From: Gaetbulibacter sp. 4G1
GTDB taxonomy: Bacteria > Bacteroidota > Bacteroidia > Flavobacteriales > Flavobacteriaceae
Length of the DNA stretch: 64,000 nucleotides
Assembly (NCBI RefSeq): GCF_002741945.1
Contig: NZ_MDVN01000003.1
Coordinates: 310,001 to 374,000, forward strand
Direction of reading: 5' to 3'
Shown: one piece after another, positions 49,032 to 59,556 of the stretch
Position numbering within the stretch: position 1 is the first letter of the stretch
Layout: each line of letters opens with the position of its first letter
The notes under the pieces: generated by a model
Seen by the model: the letters and a program-made list of their open reading frames with translations, nothing else
The model's database searches: none
Told to the model about the DNA's origin: nothing
Program-made: the position numbers and the translations under genes

Positions 49032-49556
49032 ATGTTTAAAAAATATAAAAGTGCAGAATTAGTAAAACCAGGTGGATTAGATCTTAAAGATCGTTTGGTT
49101 GGTGTACAAAGAGTTACAAAAGTAACTAAAGGTGGTAGAGCATTTGGCTTTTCAGCAATTGTTGTAGTTGGTGATGAGGCAGGTGTTGTAGGACAAGGTT
49201 TAGGAAAATCTAAAGACGTTGCTAGTGCAATTGCAAAAGCTGTTGAAGATGCTAAGAAAAACCTAGTTCGTATTCCTATTATTAAAGGAACATTGCCACA
49301 TGAGCAAAAAGGTAAATACGGTGGGGCAAGAGTAAACATTATTCCTGCTGCTCCTGGTACAGGAGTTATTGCTGGTGGTGCAGTTAGAACGGTTTTAGAG
49401 GCAGTTGGAGTACATGATGTATTGTCAAAATCTCAAGGATCTTCAAACCCTCATAATGTAGTAAAAGCAACTTTTGATGCTTTATTACAATTAAGAGACG
49501 CTAACGCTATAGCGAAAGACAGAGGTATTTCACTTGAACAGGTTTTTAACGCTTAA
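49032..49556 (+). CDS. rpsE: 30S ribosomal protein S5
   Basis: 174 residues; accuracy-related protein. [19 protein letters not shown] (double-stranded-RNA-binding start), then [19 protein letters not shown] and [16 protein letters not shown]. Twelve bp before rpmD. Confidence 0.98.
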   Translation: MFKKYKSAELVKPGGLDLKDRLVGVQRVTKVTKGGRAFGFSAIVVVGDEAGVVGQGLGKSKDVASAIAKAVEDAKKNLVRIPIIKGTLPHEQKGKYGGARVNIIPAAPGTGVIAGGAVRTVLEAVGVHDVLSKSQGSSNPHNVVKATFDALLQLRDANAIAKDRGISLEQVFNA

Positions 49557-49568
49557 TAAAAGACAGAA

Positions 49569-49748
49569 ATGGCAAAGATTAAAGTAACAAAAGTTAAAAG
49601 CGCAATCAATCGTACGCAAAGACAAAAAAGAACTTTAGAAGCTCTAGGTCTTAAAAAGATTGGTCAAGTAAAAGAGCATGAAGCTACACCAAATATACTT
49701 GGTATGGTTGCTAAAGTTTCACATTTAGTTTCTGTAGAAGAAGCTTAA
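49569..49748 (+). CDS. rpmD: 50S ribosomal protein L30
   Basis: 59 residues starting MAKIKVTKVKSAINRTQRQ and ending LVSVEEA; LEALGLKKIGQVKEHEATPN fits the L30 family. Too short for a length cut-off of 60 residues, found by reading the gap between rpsE and rplO in the + frame at 49569. Sixteen bp before rplO. Confidence 0.96.
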   Translation: MAKIKVTKVKSAINRTQRQKRTLEALGLKKIGQVKEHEATPNILGMVAKVSHLVSVEEA

Positions 49749-49764
49749 AAATATAAACTGAAAA

Positions 49765-50217
49765 ATGGATTTAAGTAATTTAAAACCTGCAGAAGGTTCA
49801 GTAAAAAACCAAGGTAAAAGAATAGGTAGAGGACAAGGTTCTGGAAAAGGAGGTACGGCAACTCGTGGTCACAAAGGGGCTAAATCTCGTTCTGGTTATT
49901 CTAAGAAACTAGGATTTGAGGGTGGTCAAATGCCACTTCAAAGACGTGTGCCTAAGTTTGGTTTTACTAACATTAACCGTGTAGAGTATCAAGGTGTAAA
50001 CTTAGATACATTACAACAATTGGTTGATGATAAGAAAATAAAAGAGACAGTAGATTTTGAAACATTATTTGCTAATAGATTAGTTGGGAAAAATGACCTA
50101 GTTAAAATTTTAGGAAGAGGTGAGTTAAAAGCAAAATTAAAAGTGTCTGCTCATAAGTTTACTGCTTCAGCAAAAGCTGCTATTGAAGCTGCTGGAGGAG
50201 AAGCAATAACATTATAA
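49765..50217 (+). CDS. rplO: 50S ribosomal protein L15
   Basis: 150 residues; late assembly protein. MDLSNLKPAEGSVKN, RIGRGQGSGKGGTATRGHKGAKSR and GFEGGQMPLQRRVPKFGF match strongly. Fifteen bp before secY. Confidence 0.98.
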   Translation: MDLSNLKPAEGSVKNQGKRIGRGQGSGKGGTATRGHKGAKSRSGYSKKLGFEGGQMPLQRRVPKFGFTNINRVEYQGVNLDTLQQLVDDKKIKETVDFETLFANRLVGKNDLVKILGRGELKAKLKVSAHKFTASAKAAIEAAGGEAITL

Positions 50218-50232
50218 TATTTTATTATAAGC

Positions 50233-51582
50233 ATGAAATTTATAGAATCATTAAAAAATGTTTGGAAAATAGAAGAGCTGAGAAACAGAATCATTGTTAC
50301 ATTGGGTCTGTTATTAGTTTATCGTTTTGGTGCACAAGTTACATTACCTGGTATTGACGCAGGTCAACTTGCTGAATACGAAGGTAATTTTGGCGGCGGC
50401 GGTTTAGGAGCTATTCTTAATATGTTTACTGGAGGAGCCTTAGCAAGAGCATCTGTATTTGCACTAGGTATTATGCCATACATTTCTGCTTCTATTGTTG
50501 TGCAATTAATGGGTATAGCTATACCTTACCTTCAAAAATTACAAAAAGAAGGGGCTAGCGGACAAAAGAAAATAACTCAGATTACACGATGGTTAACCAT
50601 AGCAATCTGTTTATTACAAGCGCCAGGGTACTTAGCAAGCTTACCAAGTTTAGGTGTTCCACAAAGTGCATTTTTGTTAGGAACAGGTCCATTGTTTTAT
50701 TTCTCATCAGTTACTATATTAGTTACAGGGTGTATTTTTGCAATGTGGTTAGGTGAAAAAATTACTGATAAAGGTATTGGTAACGGTATTTCATTATTAA
50801 TTATGGTAGGTATTATAGCTACTTTACCACAGTCATTTATTCAAAATGCGGCAACTAGATTAGAAGGTAATAATGTAATGTTAATTCTTTTTGAACTAGT
50901 GGTTTGGTTTGTAATTATACTAGCTTCAATAATGTTAGTAATGGGTGTCAGAAAAATAGCTGTCCAATATGCTAGAAGAACTGCTTCTGGTGGTTATGAG
51001 AAAAGTGCTATGGCTGGGTCAAGACAATACATTCCTTTAAAGCTTAATGCTTCAGGAGTAATGCCAATTATATTTGCGCAAGCTATAATGTTTGTGCCTA
51101 GTTTAATAGGAGGGTCATCTTTTTTGAAAGACACTACTGTTGGAGCATGGATGCAGACTAACTATTCTGATGTTTTTGGATTTTGGTATAATGTAACTTT
51201 TGCTTTATTAATTATAGTTTTTACATACTTTTATACAGCTATCACTGTACCTACCAATAAAATGGCAGACGACTTAAAGCGTAGTGGCGGTTTTATTCCT
51301 GGTATTCGTCCAGGTTCTGAAACCTCTGAGTATCTTGATAAAATAATGTCTCAAATAACCTTACCAGGTTCTATATTTTTAGCACTTATTGCTGTGTTCC
51401 CAGCATTTATTGTTAAGCTTATGGGAGTAGGTCAAGGATGGGCTTTGTTTTTCGGAGGGACATCACTATTAATTATGGTTGGAGTTGCAATCGATACTAT
51501 GCAACAGATAAATTCTTATCTGTTAAATAGACATTATGATGGCTTGATGAAAACGGGTAAAAATAGAAAGGCAGTAGCTTAA
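50233..51582 (+). CDS. secY: Protein translocase subunit SecY
   Basis: 449-residue inner-membrane channel of the Sec translocon, ten membrane helices by inspection. GIMPYISASIVVQLM, EKITDKGIGNGISLLIM and MADDLKRSGGFIPGIRPG are diagnostic. Position after rplO is the normal spc-operon site. adk and map, which in many bacteria lie between secY and infA, are missing: infA follows after 11 bp. Confidence 0.98.
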   Translation: MKFIESLKNVWKIEELRNRIIVTLGLLLVYRFGAQVTLPGIDAGQLAEYEGNFGGGGLGAILNMFTGGALARASVFALGIMPYISASIVVQLMGIAIPYLQKLQKEGASGQKKITQITRWLTIAICLLQAPGYLASLPSLGVPQSAFLLGTGPLFYFSSVTILVTGCIFAMWLGEKITDKGIGNGISLLIMVGIIATLPQSFIQNAATRLEGNNVMLILFELVVWFVIILASIMLVMGVRKIAVQYARRTASGGYEKSAMAGSRQYIPLKLNASGVMPIIFAQAIMFVPSLIGGSSFLKDTTVGAWMQTNYSDVFGFWYNVTFALLIIVFTYFYTAITVPTNKMADDLKRSGGFIPGIRPGSETSEYLDKIMSQITLPGSIFLALIAVFPAFIVKLMGVGQGWALFFGGTSLLIMVGVAIDTMQQINSYLLNRHYDGLMKTGKNRKAVA

Positions 51583-51593
51583 TATTATAAACT

Positions 51594-51809
51594 ATGGCAA
51601 AACAAGCAGCAATAGAACAAGACGGAACCATTATAGAAGCATTATCAAATGCTATGTTTCGTGTTGAATTAGAAAATGGTCATATTGTGACTGCACACAT
51701 CTCAGGTAAAATGCGTATGCATTATATTAAACTATTACCAGGAGATAAAGTTAAATTAGAAATGAGTCCTTATGATTTATCAAAGGCTCGAATAACTTAT
51801 AGATATTAA
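51594..51809 (+). CDS. infA: Translation initiation factor IF-1
   Basis: 71-residue OB-fold factor that binds the ribosomal A site during initiation. [37 protein letters not shown] and ILPGDKV-type [16 protein letters not shown] are present. Placed between secY and rpmJ. Confidence 0.98.
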   Translation: MAKQAAIEQDGTIIEALSNAMFRVELENGHIVTAHISGKMRMHYIKLLPGDKVKLEMSPYDLSKARITYRY

Positions 51810-51865
51810 ATTAATTTGTCGGTGGCGCTTAGTCGACACTAATAAATTGATAAAACTTAATTAAG

Positions 51866-51982
51866 ATGAAAGTAAGAGCATCAGTTAAAAAAAGAAGTGC
51901 AGATTGTAAAATCGTGCGCAGAAAAGGTAGACTTTACGTAATAAACAAAAAGAATCCTAGATTCAAACAAAGACAAGGATAA
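51866..51982 (+). CDS. rpmJ: 50S ribosomal protein L36, zinc-ligand-poor form
   Basis: 38 residues read directly from the sequence: [14 protein letters not shown] then [24 protein letters not shown]. Compared with the zinc-binding L36 of E. coli, ligand positions 11, 27 and 33 are Ser, Asn and Phe, and only Cys14 remains, so it does not bind zinc the usual way. Four bp before rpsM. Confidence 0.95.
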   Translation: MKVRASVKKRSADCKIVRRKGRLYVINKKNPRFKQRQG

Positions 51983-51985
51983 GCT

Positions 51986-52360
51986 ATGGCAAGAATTGCA
52001 GGTGTAGACATACCAAAACAAAAAAGAGGAGTTATCTCTTTAACTTATATCTACGGAGTAGGTAGAAGTAGAGCAAAAGAAATTTTAGCTTCAGCTAAAG
52101 TTGATGAAAGTATTAAAGTTCAAGATTGGACAGATGATCAAATAGCTGGTATTCGTGAAGCTGTTGGTACATTTACAATTGAAGGTGAATTACGTTCTGA
52201 AACACAATTAAACATTAAGCGATTAATGGATATTGGATGTTACAGAGGTATTCGTCATAGAGCGAGTCTTCCATTAAGAGGGCAACGTACTAAAAACAAC
52301 TCTAGAACAAGAAAAGGTAGAAGAAAAACAGTTGCTAACAAGAAAAAAGCAACTAAATAA
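51986..52360 (+). CDS. rpsM: 30S ribosomal protein S13
   Basis: 124 residues; head protein contacting L5. [46 protein letters not shown] and [14 protein letters not shown] are typical. A 101-bp gap to rpsK follows, with no terminator. Confidence 0.98.
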   Translation: MARIAGVDIPKQKRGVISLTYIYGVGRSRAKEILASAKVDESIKVQDWTDDQIAGIREAVGTFTIEGELRSETQLNIKRLMDIGCYRGIRHRASLPLRGQRTKNNSRTRKGRRKTVANKKKATK

Positions 52361-52461
52361 TTAATTAGTCTTTAGTATTTAGACGTTGGAAGGAATCTGT
52401 TTGAAATTATTAAGGTTTAGGATTCTAGCGACTATCAACTAAAACTAAGAACTAAAAGAAT

Positions 52462-52845
52462 ATGGCAAAAACAAGCACAAAAAAACGCAAAGTTATTGTA
52501 GACGCTGTTGGAGAAGCTCATGTTACAGCATCTTTTAACAACATTATTATTTCATTAACCAATAAAAAAGGCGATGTAATTTCATGGTCTTCAGCTGGTA
52601 AAATGGGATTTAGAGGTTCAAAGAAAAACACACCTTATGCTGCTCAATTAGCTGCTGAAGATGCTGCTGGAGTAGCTCAAGAAGCTGGGTTAAAGAAAGT
52701 AAAGGTTTATGTTAAAGGACCAGGAAATGGTAGAGAGTCTGCTATTCGTTCAATTCATAATGCAGGTATTGAAGTGACAGAAATTATCGATGTTACTCCA
52801 TTACCACACAATGGTTGTCGCCCTCCAAAACGTAGAAGAGTTTAA
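52462..52845 (+). CDS. rpsK: 30S ribosomal protein S11
   Basis: 127 residues; platform protein. [43 protein letters not shown] and [18 protein letters not shown] are diagnostic. It is followed by an intrinsic terminator, so transcription from the main promoter probably ends largely here. Confidence 0.98.
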   Translation: MAKTSTKKRKVIVDAVGEAHVTASFNNIIISLTNKKGDVISWSSAGKMGFRGSKKNTPYAAQLAAEDAAGVAQEAGLKKVKVYVKGPGNGRESAIRSIHNAGIEVTEIIDVTPLPHNGCRPPKRRRV

Positions 52846-52919
52846 TAAAATACGATGATAGATTTATGTTTTTTTTAGATTGTTTTAAATCATAAACCAT
52901 AAATCAAAATCGTCAATAA

Positions 52920-52958
52920 AATTAATATCATCTGTTTGTCAGATGGTATTAATTTTTT
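52920..52958 (+). terminator. Intrinsic terminator between rpsK and rpsD
   Basis: AATTAATATCATCTG (52920-52934) pairs with CAGATGGTATTAATT (52940-52954), one wobble, loop TTTGT, followed by TTTT. This is a clear intrinsic terminator inside the alpha region. Confidence 0.8.
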
Positions 52959-52961
52959 GCA

Positions 52962-52969
52962 TAAATTTG
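52962..52969 (+). promoter_or_regulatory. TAAATTTG -7 box before rpsD
   Basis: TAAATTTG lies immediately after the terminator, 105 bp before the rpsD ATG. The best -33-like TTTG is 23 bp upstream, longer than usual and inside the terminator loop. It supports a second transcript starting with rpsD. Confidence 0.45.
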
Positions 52970-53074
52970 CAAACTGAAAAATAATAAATTAACAAGTATC
53001 AACAAGAGATAAAATGGTTATCGAAGGATAAGATTAAGACCTTAATTCATAATCACTCTTAAAAACAATTTAAA

Positions 53075-53680
53075 ATGGCAAGATATACTGGTCCTAAAAC
53101 TAAAATAGCTCGAAAATTTGGTGAAGCTATTTTTGGAGATGATAAATCTTTTGAAAAAAGAAATTATCCTCCAGGTCAACACGGAAATGCAAGAAGACGT
53201 GGAAAAAAATCTGAATACGCAATCCAGTTAATGGAGAAACAAAAAGCTAAATATACATATGGTATTTTAGAGCGTCAATTTAGAGGTTTGTTTAAAAAAG
53301 CAAGAGCAGCACAAGGTATTACAGGTGAAGTTTTATTACAACTTTGCGAGTCTAGATTAGACAACGTAGTTTTCAGAATGGGAATTTCTCCTTCTAGAAG
53401 TGGTGCTAGACAATTAGTATCTCACAGACACATTACAGTAAATGGAGAGTTGGTAAACATACCATCTTACCAATTAAAAGCTGGAGATGTAGTTGCAGTA
53501 AGAGAAAAATCAAAATCACTTGAAGCAATTGAAAGATCGCTTTCAAATTCAAGTCACGTTTACGAATGGATTACTTGGAATAACGATACTAAATCTGGAA
53601 CATACGTTTCTGTTCCTGCTAGAATTCAAATCCCAGAAAACATAAACGAACAATTCATAGTAGAATTATATTCTAAATAA
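53075..53680 (+). CDS. rpsD: 30S ribosomal protein S4
   Basis: 201 residues; primary 16S-binding protein. [29 protein letters not shown], and an S4 RNA-binding domain ([33 protein letters not shown]). In E. coli S4 represses the alpha operon. Separate promoter and terminator positions suggest that rpsD-rpoA-rplQ forms its own unit. Confidence 0.98.
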   Translation: MARYTGPKTKIARKFGEAIFGDDKSFEKRNYPPGQHGNARRRGKKSEYAIQLMEKQKAKYTYGILERQFRGLFKKARAAQGITGEVLLQLCESRLDNVVFRMGISPSRSGARQLVSHRHITVNGELVNIPSYQLKAGDVVAVREKSKSLEAIERSLSNSSHVYEWITWNNDTKSGTYVSVPARIQIPENINEQFIVELYSK

Positions 53681-53774
53681 TATATTAATCATATTGGTAT
53701 TTAGCCAAAGGGTTTGTTGGTCTTCTTCAAACTTATAAACCGCGCAACTAAATAACAATTAAAACGAAGAAAAT

Positions 53775-54767
53775 ATGGCAGTATTTAATTTTCAAAAGCC
53801 CGACAAAGTAATCATGATTGATTCTACTGATTTCGAAGGAAAGTTCGAATTCAGACCGTTAGAACCTGGTTACGGATTAACTGTAGGTAACGCATTAAGA
53901 AGAGTTTTACTTTCTTCTTTAGAAGGATTTGCAATCACTTCTGTTAGAATAGAAGGTGTAGATCACGAGTTTTCTGCAATTGCTGGTGTAGTTGAAGATG
54001 TTACAGAAATCATTTTAAATTTAAAACAAATACGTTTTAAAAGACAAATTGAAGATATTGATAACGAATCAATTTCAATTTCAATTTCTGGACAAGAACA
54101 AATTACAGCGGGAGATTTTCAAAAATTCATCTCAGGATTTCAAGTGTTAAATACAGAATTAGTAATCTGTAACTTAGATCCTAAGGTTAATTTTAACATG
54201 GAAATTACAATTGAAAAGGGTAGAGGTTATGTACCAGCAGAGGAAAATAAAAAGACAGCTGCACCTATAGGTACAATTTTTACAGATTCAATTTATACAC
54301 CAATAAAAAATGTAAAATATAGCATTGAGAATTATCGTGTTGAGCAAAAAACCGATTACGAAAAATTAGTTTTCGAAATCATTACAGATGGTTCAATTAC
54401 ACCTCAAGATGCTTTAACAGAAGCTGCTAAAACGTTAATTCACCACTTCATGTTATTCTCAGATGAGCGTATTACATTAGAAGCTGATGAAATTGCTCAA
54501 ACTGAAACTTATGATGAAGAATCGCTTCATATGCGTCAGTTACTTAAAACGAAATTAATTGACATGGACTTATCTGTACGTGCATTAAATTGTTTAAAAG
54601 CAGCAGAAGTTGATACTTTAGGAGACTTAGTATCATTCAATAAAAATGATTTAATGAAATTCAGAAACTTTGGTAAGAAATCTTTAACAGAGCTTGAAGA
54701 GCTTGTTAACGTTAAGGGATTAAATTTCGGAATGGATTTAAGTAAATATAAATTAGATAAAGATTAA
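53775..54767 (+). CDS. rpoA: RNA polymerase alpha subunit
   Basis: 330 residues; dimerises to nucleate polymerase assembly. The N-terminal part includes [28 protein letters not shown]; the C-terminal domain (about 250-325) has the helix-hairpin-helix [19 protein letters not shown] and [15 protein letters not shown] typical length and full architecture. A 94-bp gap from rpsD and a 59-bp gap to rplQ contain no clear terminator. Confidence 0.99.
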   Translation: MAVFNFQKPDKVIMIDSTDFEGKFEFRPLEPGYGLTVGNALRRVLLSSLEGFAITSVRIEGVDHEFSAIAGVVEDVTEIILNLKQIRFKRQIEDIDNESISISISGQEQITAGDFQKFISGFQVLNTELVICNLDPKVNFNMEITIEKGRGYVPAEENKKTAAPIGTIFTDSIYTPIKNVKYSIENYRVEQKTDYEKLVFEIITDGSITPQDALTEAAKTLIHHFMLFSDERITLEADEIAQTETYDEESLHMRQLLKTKLIDMDLSVRALNCLKAAEVDTLGDLVSFNKNDLMKFRNFGKKSLTELEELVNVKGLNFGMDLSKYKLDKD

Positions 54768-54826
54768 TTAATCATATTTTGCTCCTCGCAGGTCGAGTTT
54801 GGTAGCAAGATGATAAAACAAATGTC

Positions 54827-55297
54827 ATGAGACACGGAAAAAAATTCAATCACTTAGGAAGAAAAACTGCTCACAGAAAATCAATGTTGGCAAATATGGC
54901 TTGTTCGTTAATAGAACACAAGCGTATTAATACAACCGTTGCTAAAGCAAAAGCATTAAAGCAATTTGTTGAACCAATGATTACAAAGTCTAAAACTGAT
55001 ACAACTCATAACAGACGTATTGTTATGGCTAAGTTAAGGCAAAAAGATGCTGTAACAGAATTATTTAGAGATGTAGCAACTAAGATTGGAGATAGACCAG
55101 GAGGTTATACAAGAATTATTAAGCTTGGTAACCGTTTAGGTGATAATGCAGATATGGCAATGATAGAGCTTGTTGATTACAACGAGATTTATAATGCTGG
55201 TAAGAAAGAGAAGAAAACAACAAGAAGAAGTAGAAGAGGTGGAAGTAAACCTGCTGCTGCTCCAGTTGAAACTCAAGCATCAAACGAAGAAGAATAA
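54827..55297 (+). CDS. rplQ: 50S ribosomal protein L17
   Basis: 156 residues; [24 protein letters not shown] and [27 protein letters not shown] are typical. The C-terminal Lys/Arg-rich and Ala/Pro tail ([21 protein letters not shown]) is longer than in E. coli (127 aa), as in other Bacteroidota. Last gene of the cluster; strong terminator follows. Confidence 0.98.
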   Translation: MRHGKKFNHLGRKTAHRKSMLANMACSLIEHKRINTTVAKAKALKQFVEPMITKSKTDTTHNRRIVMAKLRQKDAVTELFRDVATKIGDRPGGYTRIIKLGNRLGDNADMAMIELVDYNEIYNAGKKEKKTTRRSRRGGSKPAAAPVETQASNEEE

Positions 55298-55319
55298 ATG
55301 TTAATAAGCATTTAAATAT

Positions 55320-55353
55320 AAAGGATAAACTATTTTAGTTTATCCTTTTTTTT
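55320..55353 (+). terminator. Intrinsic terminator of the alpha-region operon
   Basis: AAAGGATAAACTA (55320-55332) pairs with TAGTTTATCCTTT (55336-55348) with loop TTT, followed by TTTTT. Confidence 0.9.
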
Positions 55354-55385
55354 ATGCAATTTTGTAAAACTTTTTTAGGAAAAAT

Positions 55386-56489
55386 ATGAAATATCAAAAA
55401 CGACAAAAAGCCATTGTACTTTTAGCAGATGGTACTATTTTTTACGGAAAAGCAGTTGGTAATAAACAAGGAACTGCATTTGGCGAAGTATGTTTTAATA
55501 CGGGAATGACTGGTTACCAAGAAATTTTTACTGACCCTTCGTACTATGGACAACTTATGGTTGCCACCAATGCACATATTGGTAATTATGGAACTAATAA
55601 AGATGAAGTAGAGTCGGATTCAATTAAAATTTCAGGTCTTATAGTAAAAAACTTTAGCTATGAGTACTCTAGAGAAATTGCAGATAAATCATTAGAAGAA
55701 TTTTTAGAAGACAATAACCTACTAGCAATTTCAGATGTTGATACTCGAGCTCTAGTTAGTTATATAAGAGATCATGGTGCTATGAATGCTGTTATTTCTA
55801 CTGATGTTGATAATATTGAAGCTTTAAAAAAACAATTGAGTGAGGTGCCAGAAATGAATGGATTAGAATTGGCATCAAAAGTATCAACTAAAGAGCCATA
55901 TTATTTTGGTAATGAAAATGCTACCTATAAAGTAGCTGCTTTAGATATAGGAATTAAAAAGAACATTCTTAGAAATATTGCTCAAAGAGATGCTTATATA
56001 AAAGTATTTCCATATAATTCAAAGTTCGAAGATTTAGAAGCTTTTAACCCAGACGGGTATTTCTTATCCAATGGACCTGGAGATCCAGAACCTCTTATAG
56101 AAGCTCAAGAAGTTGCAAAAGAAATTATTAAAAGAGACTTGCCATTATTTGGGATTTGTTTAGGGCACCAAGTTATTGCATTAGCTAATGGGGTGTCAAC
56201 TTATAAAATGCATAATGGGCATAGAGGTATTAATCATCCTGTTAAAAATCTAAAAACAGGAAAGGGAGAAATTACTTCACAAAACCATGGTTTTGCTGTT
56301 AACAGAGAAGAGTCAGAATCTCATCCTGATTTAGAGATTACGCATGTGCATTTAAATGATCATACCGTAGCTGGTTTAGCCATGAAGAATAAGAATTGCT
56401 TTTCGGTACAATACCATCCAGAAGCAAGTCCTGGTCCACACGATTCATCGTATCTTTTCGATCAGTTTATAGAAAACATAAAAAAATAA
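55386..56489 (+). CDS. carA: Carbamoyl-phosphate synthase small subunit
   Basis: 367-residue glutaminase subunit that feeds ammonia to CarB for carbamoyl phosphate (arginine and pyrimidine synthesis). The class I glutamine amidotransferase triad is intact: Cys258 in GICLGHQ, His344 and Glu346 in QYHPEASPGP. The N-terminal FGEVCFNTGMTGYQE and SNGPGDPEP are conserved. carB is not adjacent. The gene has its own terminator 5 bp after its stop; a CAATTTTG box at 55357-55364 is a near match to a -7 promoter element. Confidence 0.98.
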   Translation: MKYQKRQKAIVLLADGTIFYGKAVGNKQGTAFGEVCFNTGMTGYQEIFTDPSYYGQLMVATNAHIGNYGTNKDEVESDSIKISGLIVKNFSYEYSREIADKSLEEFLEDNNLLAISDVDTRALVSYIRDHGAMNAVISTDVDNIEALKKQLSEVPEMNGLELASKVSTKEPYYFGNENATYKVAALDIGIKKNILRNIAQRDAYIKVFPYNSKFEDLEAFNPDGYFLSNGPGDPEPLIEAQEVAKEIIKRDLPLFGICLGHQVIALANGVSTYKMHNGHRGINHPVKNLKTGKGEITSQNHGFAVNREESESHPDLEITHVHLNDHTVAGLAMKNKNCFSVQYHPEASPGPHDSSYLFDQFIENIKK

Positions 56490-56493
56490 AACT

Positions 56494-56536
56494 AAAATAA
56501 ACCCAAAAATAGATTTCTGTTTTTGGGTTTATTTTT
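56494..56536 (+). terminator. Intrinsic terminator of carA
   Basis: A 16-bp stem: AAAATAAACCCAAAAA (56494-56509) with TTTTTGGGTTTATTTT (56520-56535), 10-base loop, T-run. Confidence 0.85.
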
Positions 56537-56585
56537 ACTAAAACGTTGTAGGTGTCATTTAATAAAATTCTACAATAACATTTAA

Positions 56586-57938
<1,353 letters not shown>

Positions 57939-57956
57939 GTAGTTTTTAAAAAATTT

Positions 57957-57997
57957 ATAAAAAGAGCGGTTATTATTTTAATAATCGCTCTTTTTTG
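57957..57997 (+). terminator. Intrinsic terminator of eno
   Basis: AAAGAGCGGTTATTA (57961-57975) pairs with TAATAATCGCTCTTT (57979-57993), one G-T pair, loop TTT, followed by TTTT. Confidence 0.85.
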
Positions 57998-58122
57998 TAC
58001 TATCAATTTTTTTAATATTTAAATTAGCTAAATCATTAGCTATAAGCTTTAGAAATAGTAAGATATTTTGTAAATTCGTAAGGTCAATTTCGACAAAAAA
58101 TCAAACATGAAAATTTTACTAT

Positions 58123-59409
58123 ATGTCAGATAAAGCTACGTTAGAAATTAACGGTAACAAGCATGAGTTTCCATTAATTGTTGGAACAGAAAATGAAGTT
58201 GCAATAGATATTAAAACATTAAGAGGTGTTACTGGAGGTGTTACAACTATTGATGCTGGTTATAAAAACACAGGTTCTTGTGAAAGCGAAATTACATTTT
58301 TAGATGGTGAAAAAGGAATTTTAAGATATAGAGGGTATAGCATTGAAGAATTAGCAGAAGAAGCAGATTTTTTAGAAGTTGCTTATTTATTAATATTTGG
58401 AGAATTACCTACAAAAGAACAACACGATAAATTTCATGCAGACATTAAATCAAAATCTATAGTAGATGATGATGTAAGAAAGATTATTGATGCATTTCCT
58501 AAGTCGGCTCACCCTATGGGAGTTTTGTCGTCACTTACAAGTGCCTTAACTGCTTTTAACCCTTCTTCAGTAAATGTTGACTCTGAAGAAGATATGTATA
58601 ATTCTGTCGTAAAAATACTTGGAAAGTTTCCTGTGTTAGTTGCTTGGACTATGCGCAAAAAACAAGGACTCCCTCTAGATTATGGATCTAATACTCTAGG
58701 TTATGTTGAAAATGTCTTAAAAATGATGTTTAAACAACCTAATGAGAAGTATGTTCAAAATAAAATAATAGTAGATGCTTTAGATAAGTTATTGATTCTT
58801 CACGCAGACCATGAGCAAAACTGCTCTACTTCCACAGTTAGAATTGTAGGATCGTCTCATGCTGGATTATTTGCTTCGTTATCTGCTGGAATCTCAGCAT
58901 TATGGGGGCCACTTCACGGTGGTGCAAATCAGGCTGTATTAGAAATGCTTGAGGCTATTAAAGAAGATGGAGGAGATACTAAAAAGTATATGGCAAAAGC
59001 TAAAGATAAAAACGACCCGTTTAGATTAATGGGCTTTGGTCATCGTGTATATAAAAACTTCGACCCTCGTGCAAGAATTATTAAAAAAGCTGCCGATGAA
59101 GTATTAGCCGATTTAGGAGTAGAAGACCCAATTTTAGAAATTGCTAAAGGACTTGAACAAGAAGCATTAAACGATGATTATTTTGTGAAACGTAAATTAT
59201 ACCCTAACGTAGATTTTTATTCAGGAATAATTTATAGAGCTATGGGTATTCCTACCGATATGTTTACTGTAATGTTTGCATTGGGACGATTACCAGGTTG
59301 GATAGCACAGTGGCGCGAAATGCGATTAAGAAAAGAGCCAATTGGAAGACCAAGGCAGTTATATGTTGGAGAAACGTTAAGACCTTTTAAAAAGTTAGAA
59401 AAAAGATAG
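58123..59409 (+). CDS. gltA: Citrate synthase
   Basis: 428 residues; condenses oxaloacetate and acetyl-CoA at the entry of the TCA cycle. HADHEQNCSTSTVR, LHGGANQAVLEML and GFGHRVYKNFDPRA carry the catalytic His and the Asp block. Length and NADH-type architecture fit the Gram-negative type. Own terminator follows. The 184-bp spacer before it holds the eno terminator and an A/T-rich promoter region with no clear consensus. Confidence 0.98.
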   Translation: MSDKATLEINGNKHEFPLIVGTENEVAIDIKTLRGVTGGVTTIDAGYKNTGSCESEITFLDGEKGILRYRGYSIEELAEEADFLEVAYLLIFGELPTKEQHDKFHADIKSKSIVDDDVRKIIDAFPKSAHPMGVLSSLTSALTAFNPSSVNVDSEEDMYNSVVKILGKFPVLVAWTMRKKQGLPLDYGSNTLGYVENVLKMMFKQPNEKYVQNKIIVDALDKLLILHADHEQNCSTSTVRIVGSSHAGLFASLSAGISALWGPLHGGANQAVLEMLEAIKEDGGDTKKYMAKAKDKNDPFRLMGFGHRVYKNFDPRARIIKKAADEVLADLGVEDPILEIAKGLEQEALNDDYFVKRKLYPNVDFYSGIIYRAMGIPTDMFTVMFALGRLPGWIAQWREMRLRKEPIGRPRQLYVGETLRPFKKLEKR

Positions 59410-59434
59410 TAAGTATTTAATTATCTAAGAAATC

Positions 59435-59462
59435 AAAGCTTCATATTTTATGAAGCTTTTTT
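59435..59462 (+). terminator. Intrinsic terminator of gltA
   Basis: AAAGCTTCATA (59435-59445) pairs with TATGAAGCTTT (59449-59459), loop TTT, T-run. Confidence 0.85.
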
Positions 59463-59544
59463 ATTTTATATTTGCTCGTTTTTAATGAATTAATGGAAAT
59501 TGAATATTATTAATAATAATTTCTAAAAAAAAGAATATAATTTT

Positions 59545-59552
59545 TACGTTTG
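59545..59552 (+). promoter_or_regulatory. TACGTTTG box, possible leaderless promoter
   Basis: TACGTTTG matches TAnnTTTG just 4 bp before the ATG at 59557, so the start site would fall within the start codon region. A -33 TTG is unclear in the A/T-rich upstream region. Confidence 0.4.
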
Positions 59553-59556
59553 TCGC

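Noticed and set aside
52361-52461. Hairpin GTCT...AGAC between rpsM and rpsK
   Set aside because: Only a 4-bp stem in low-complexity sequence; too weak to call a terminator.
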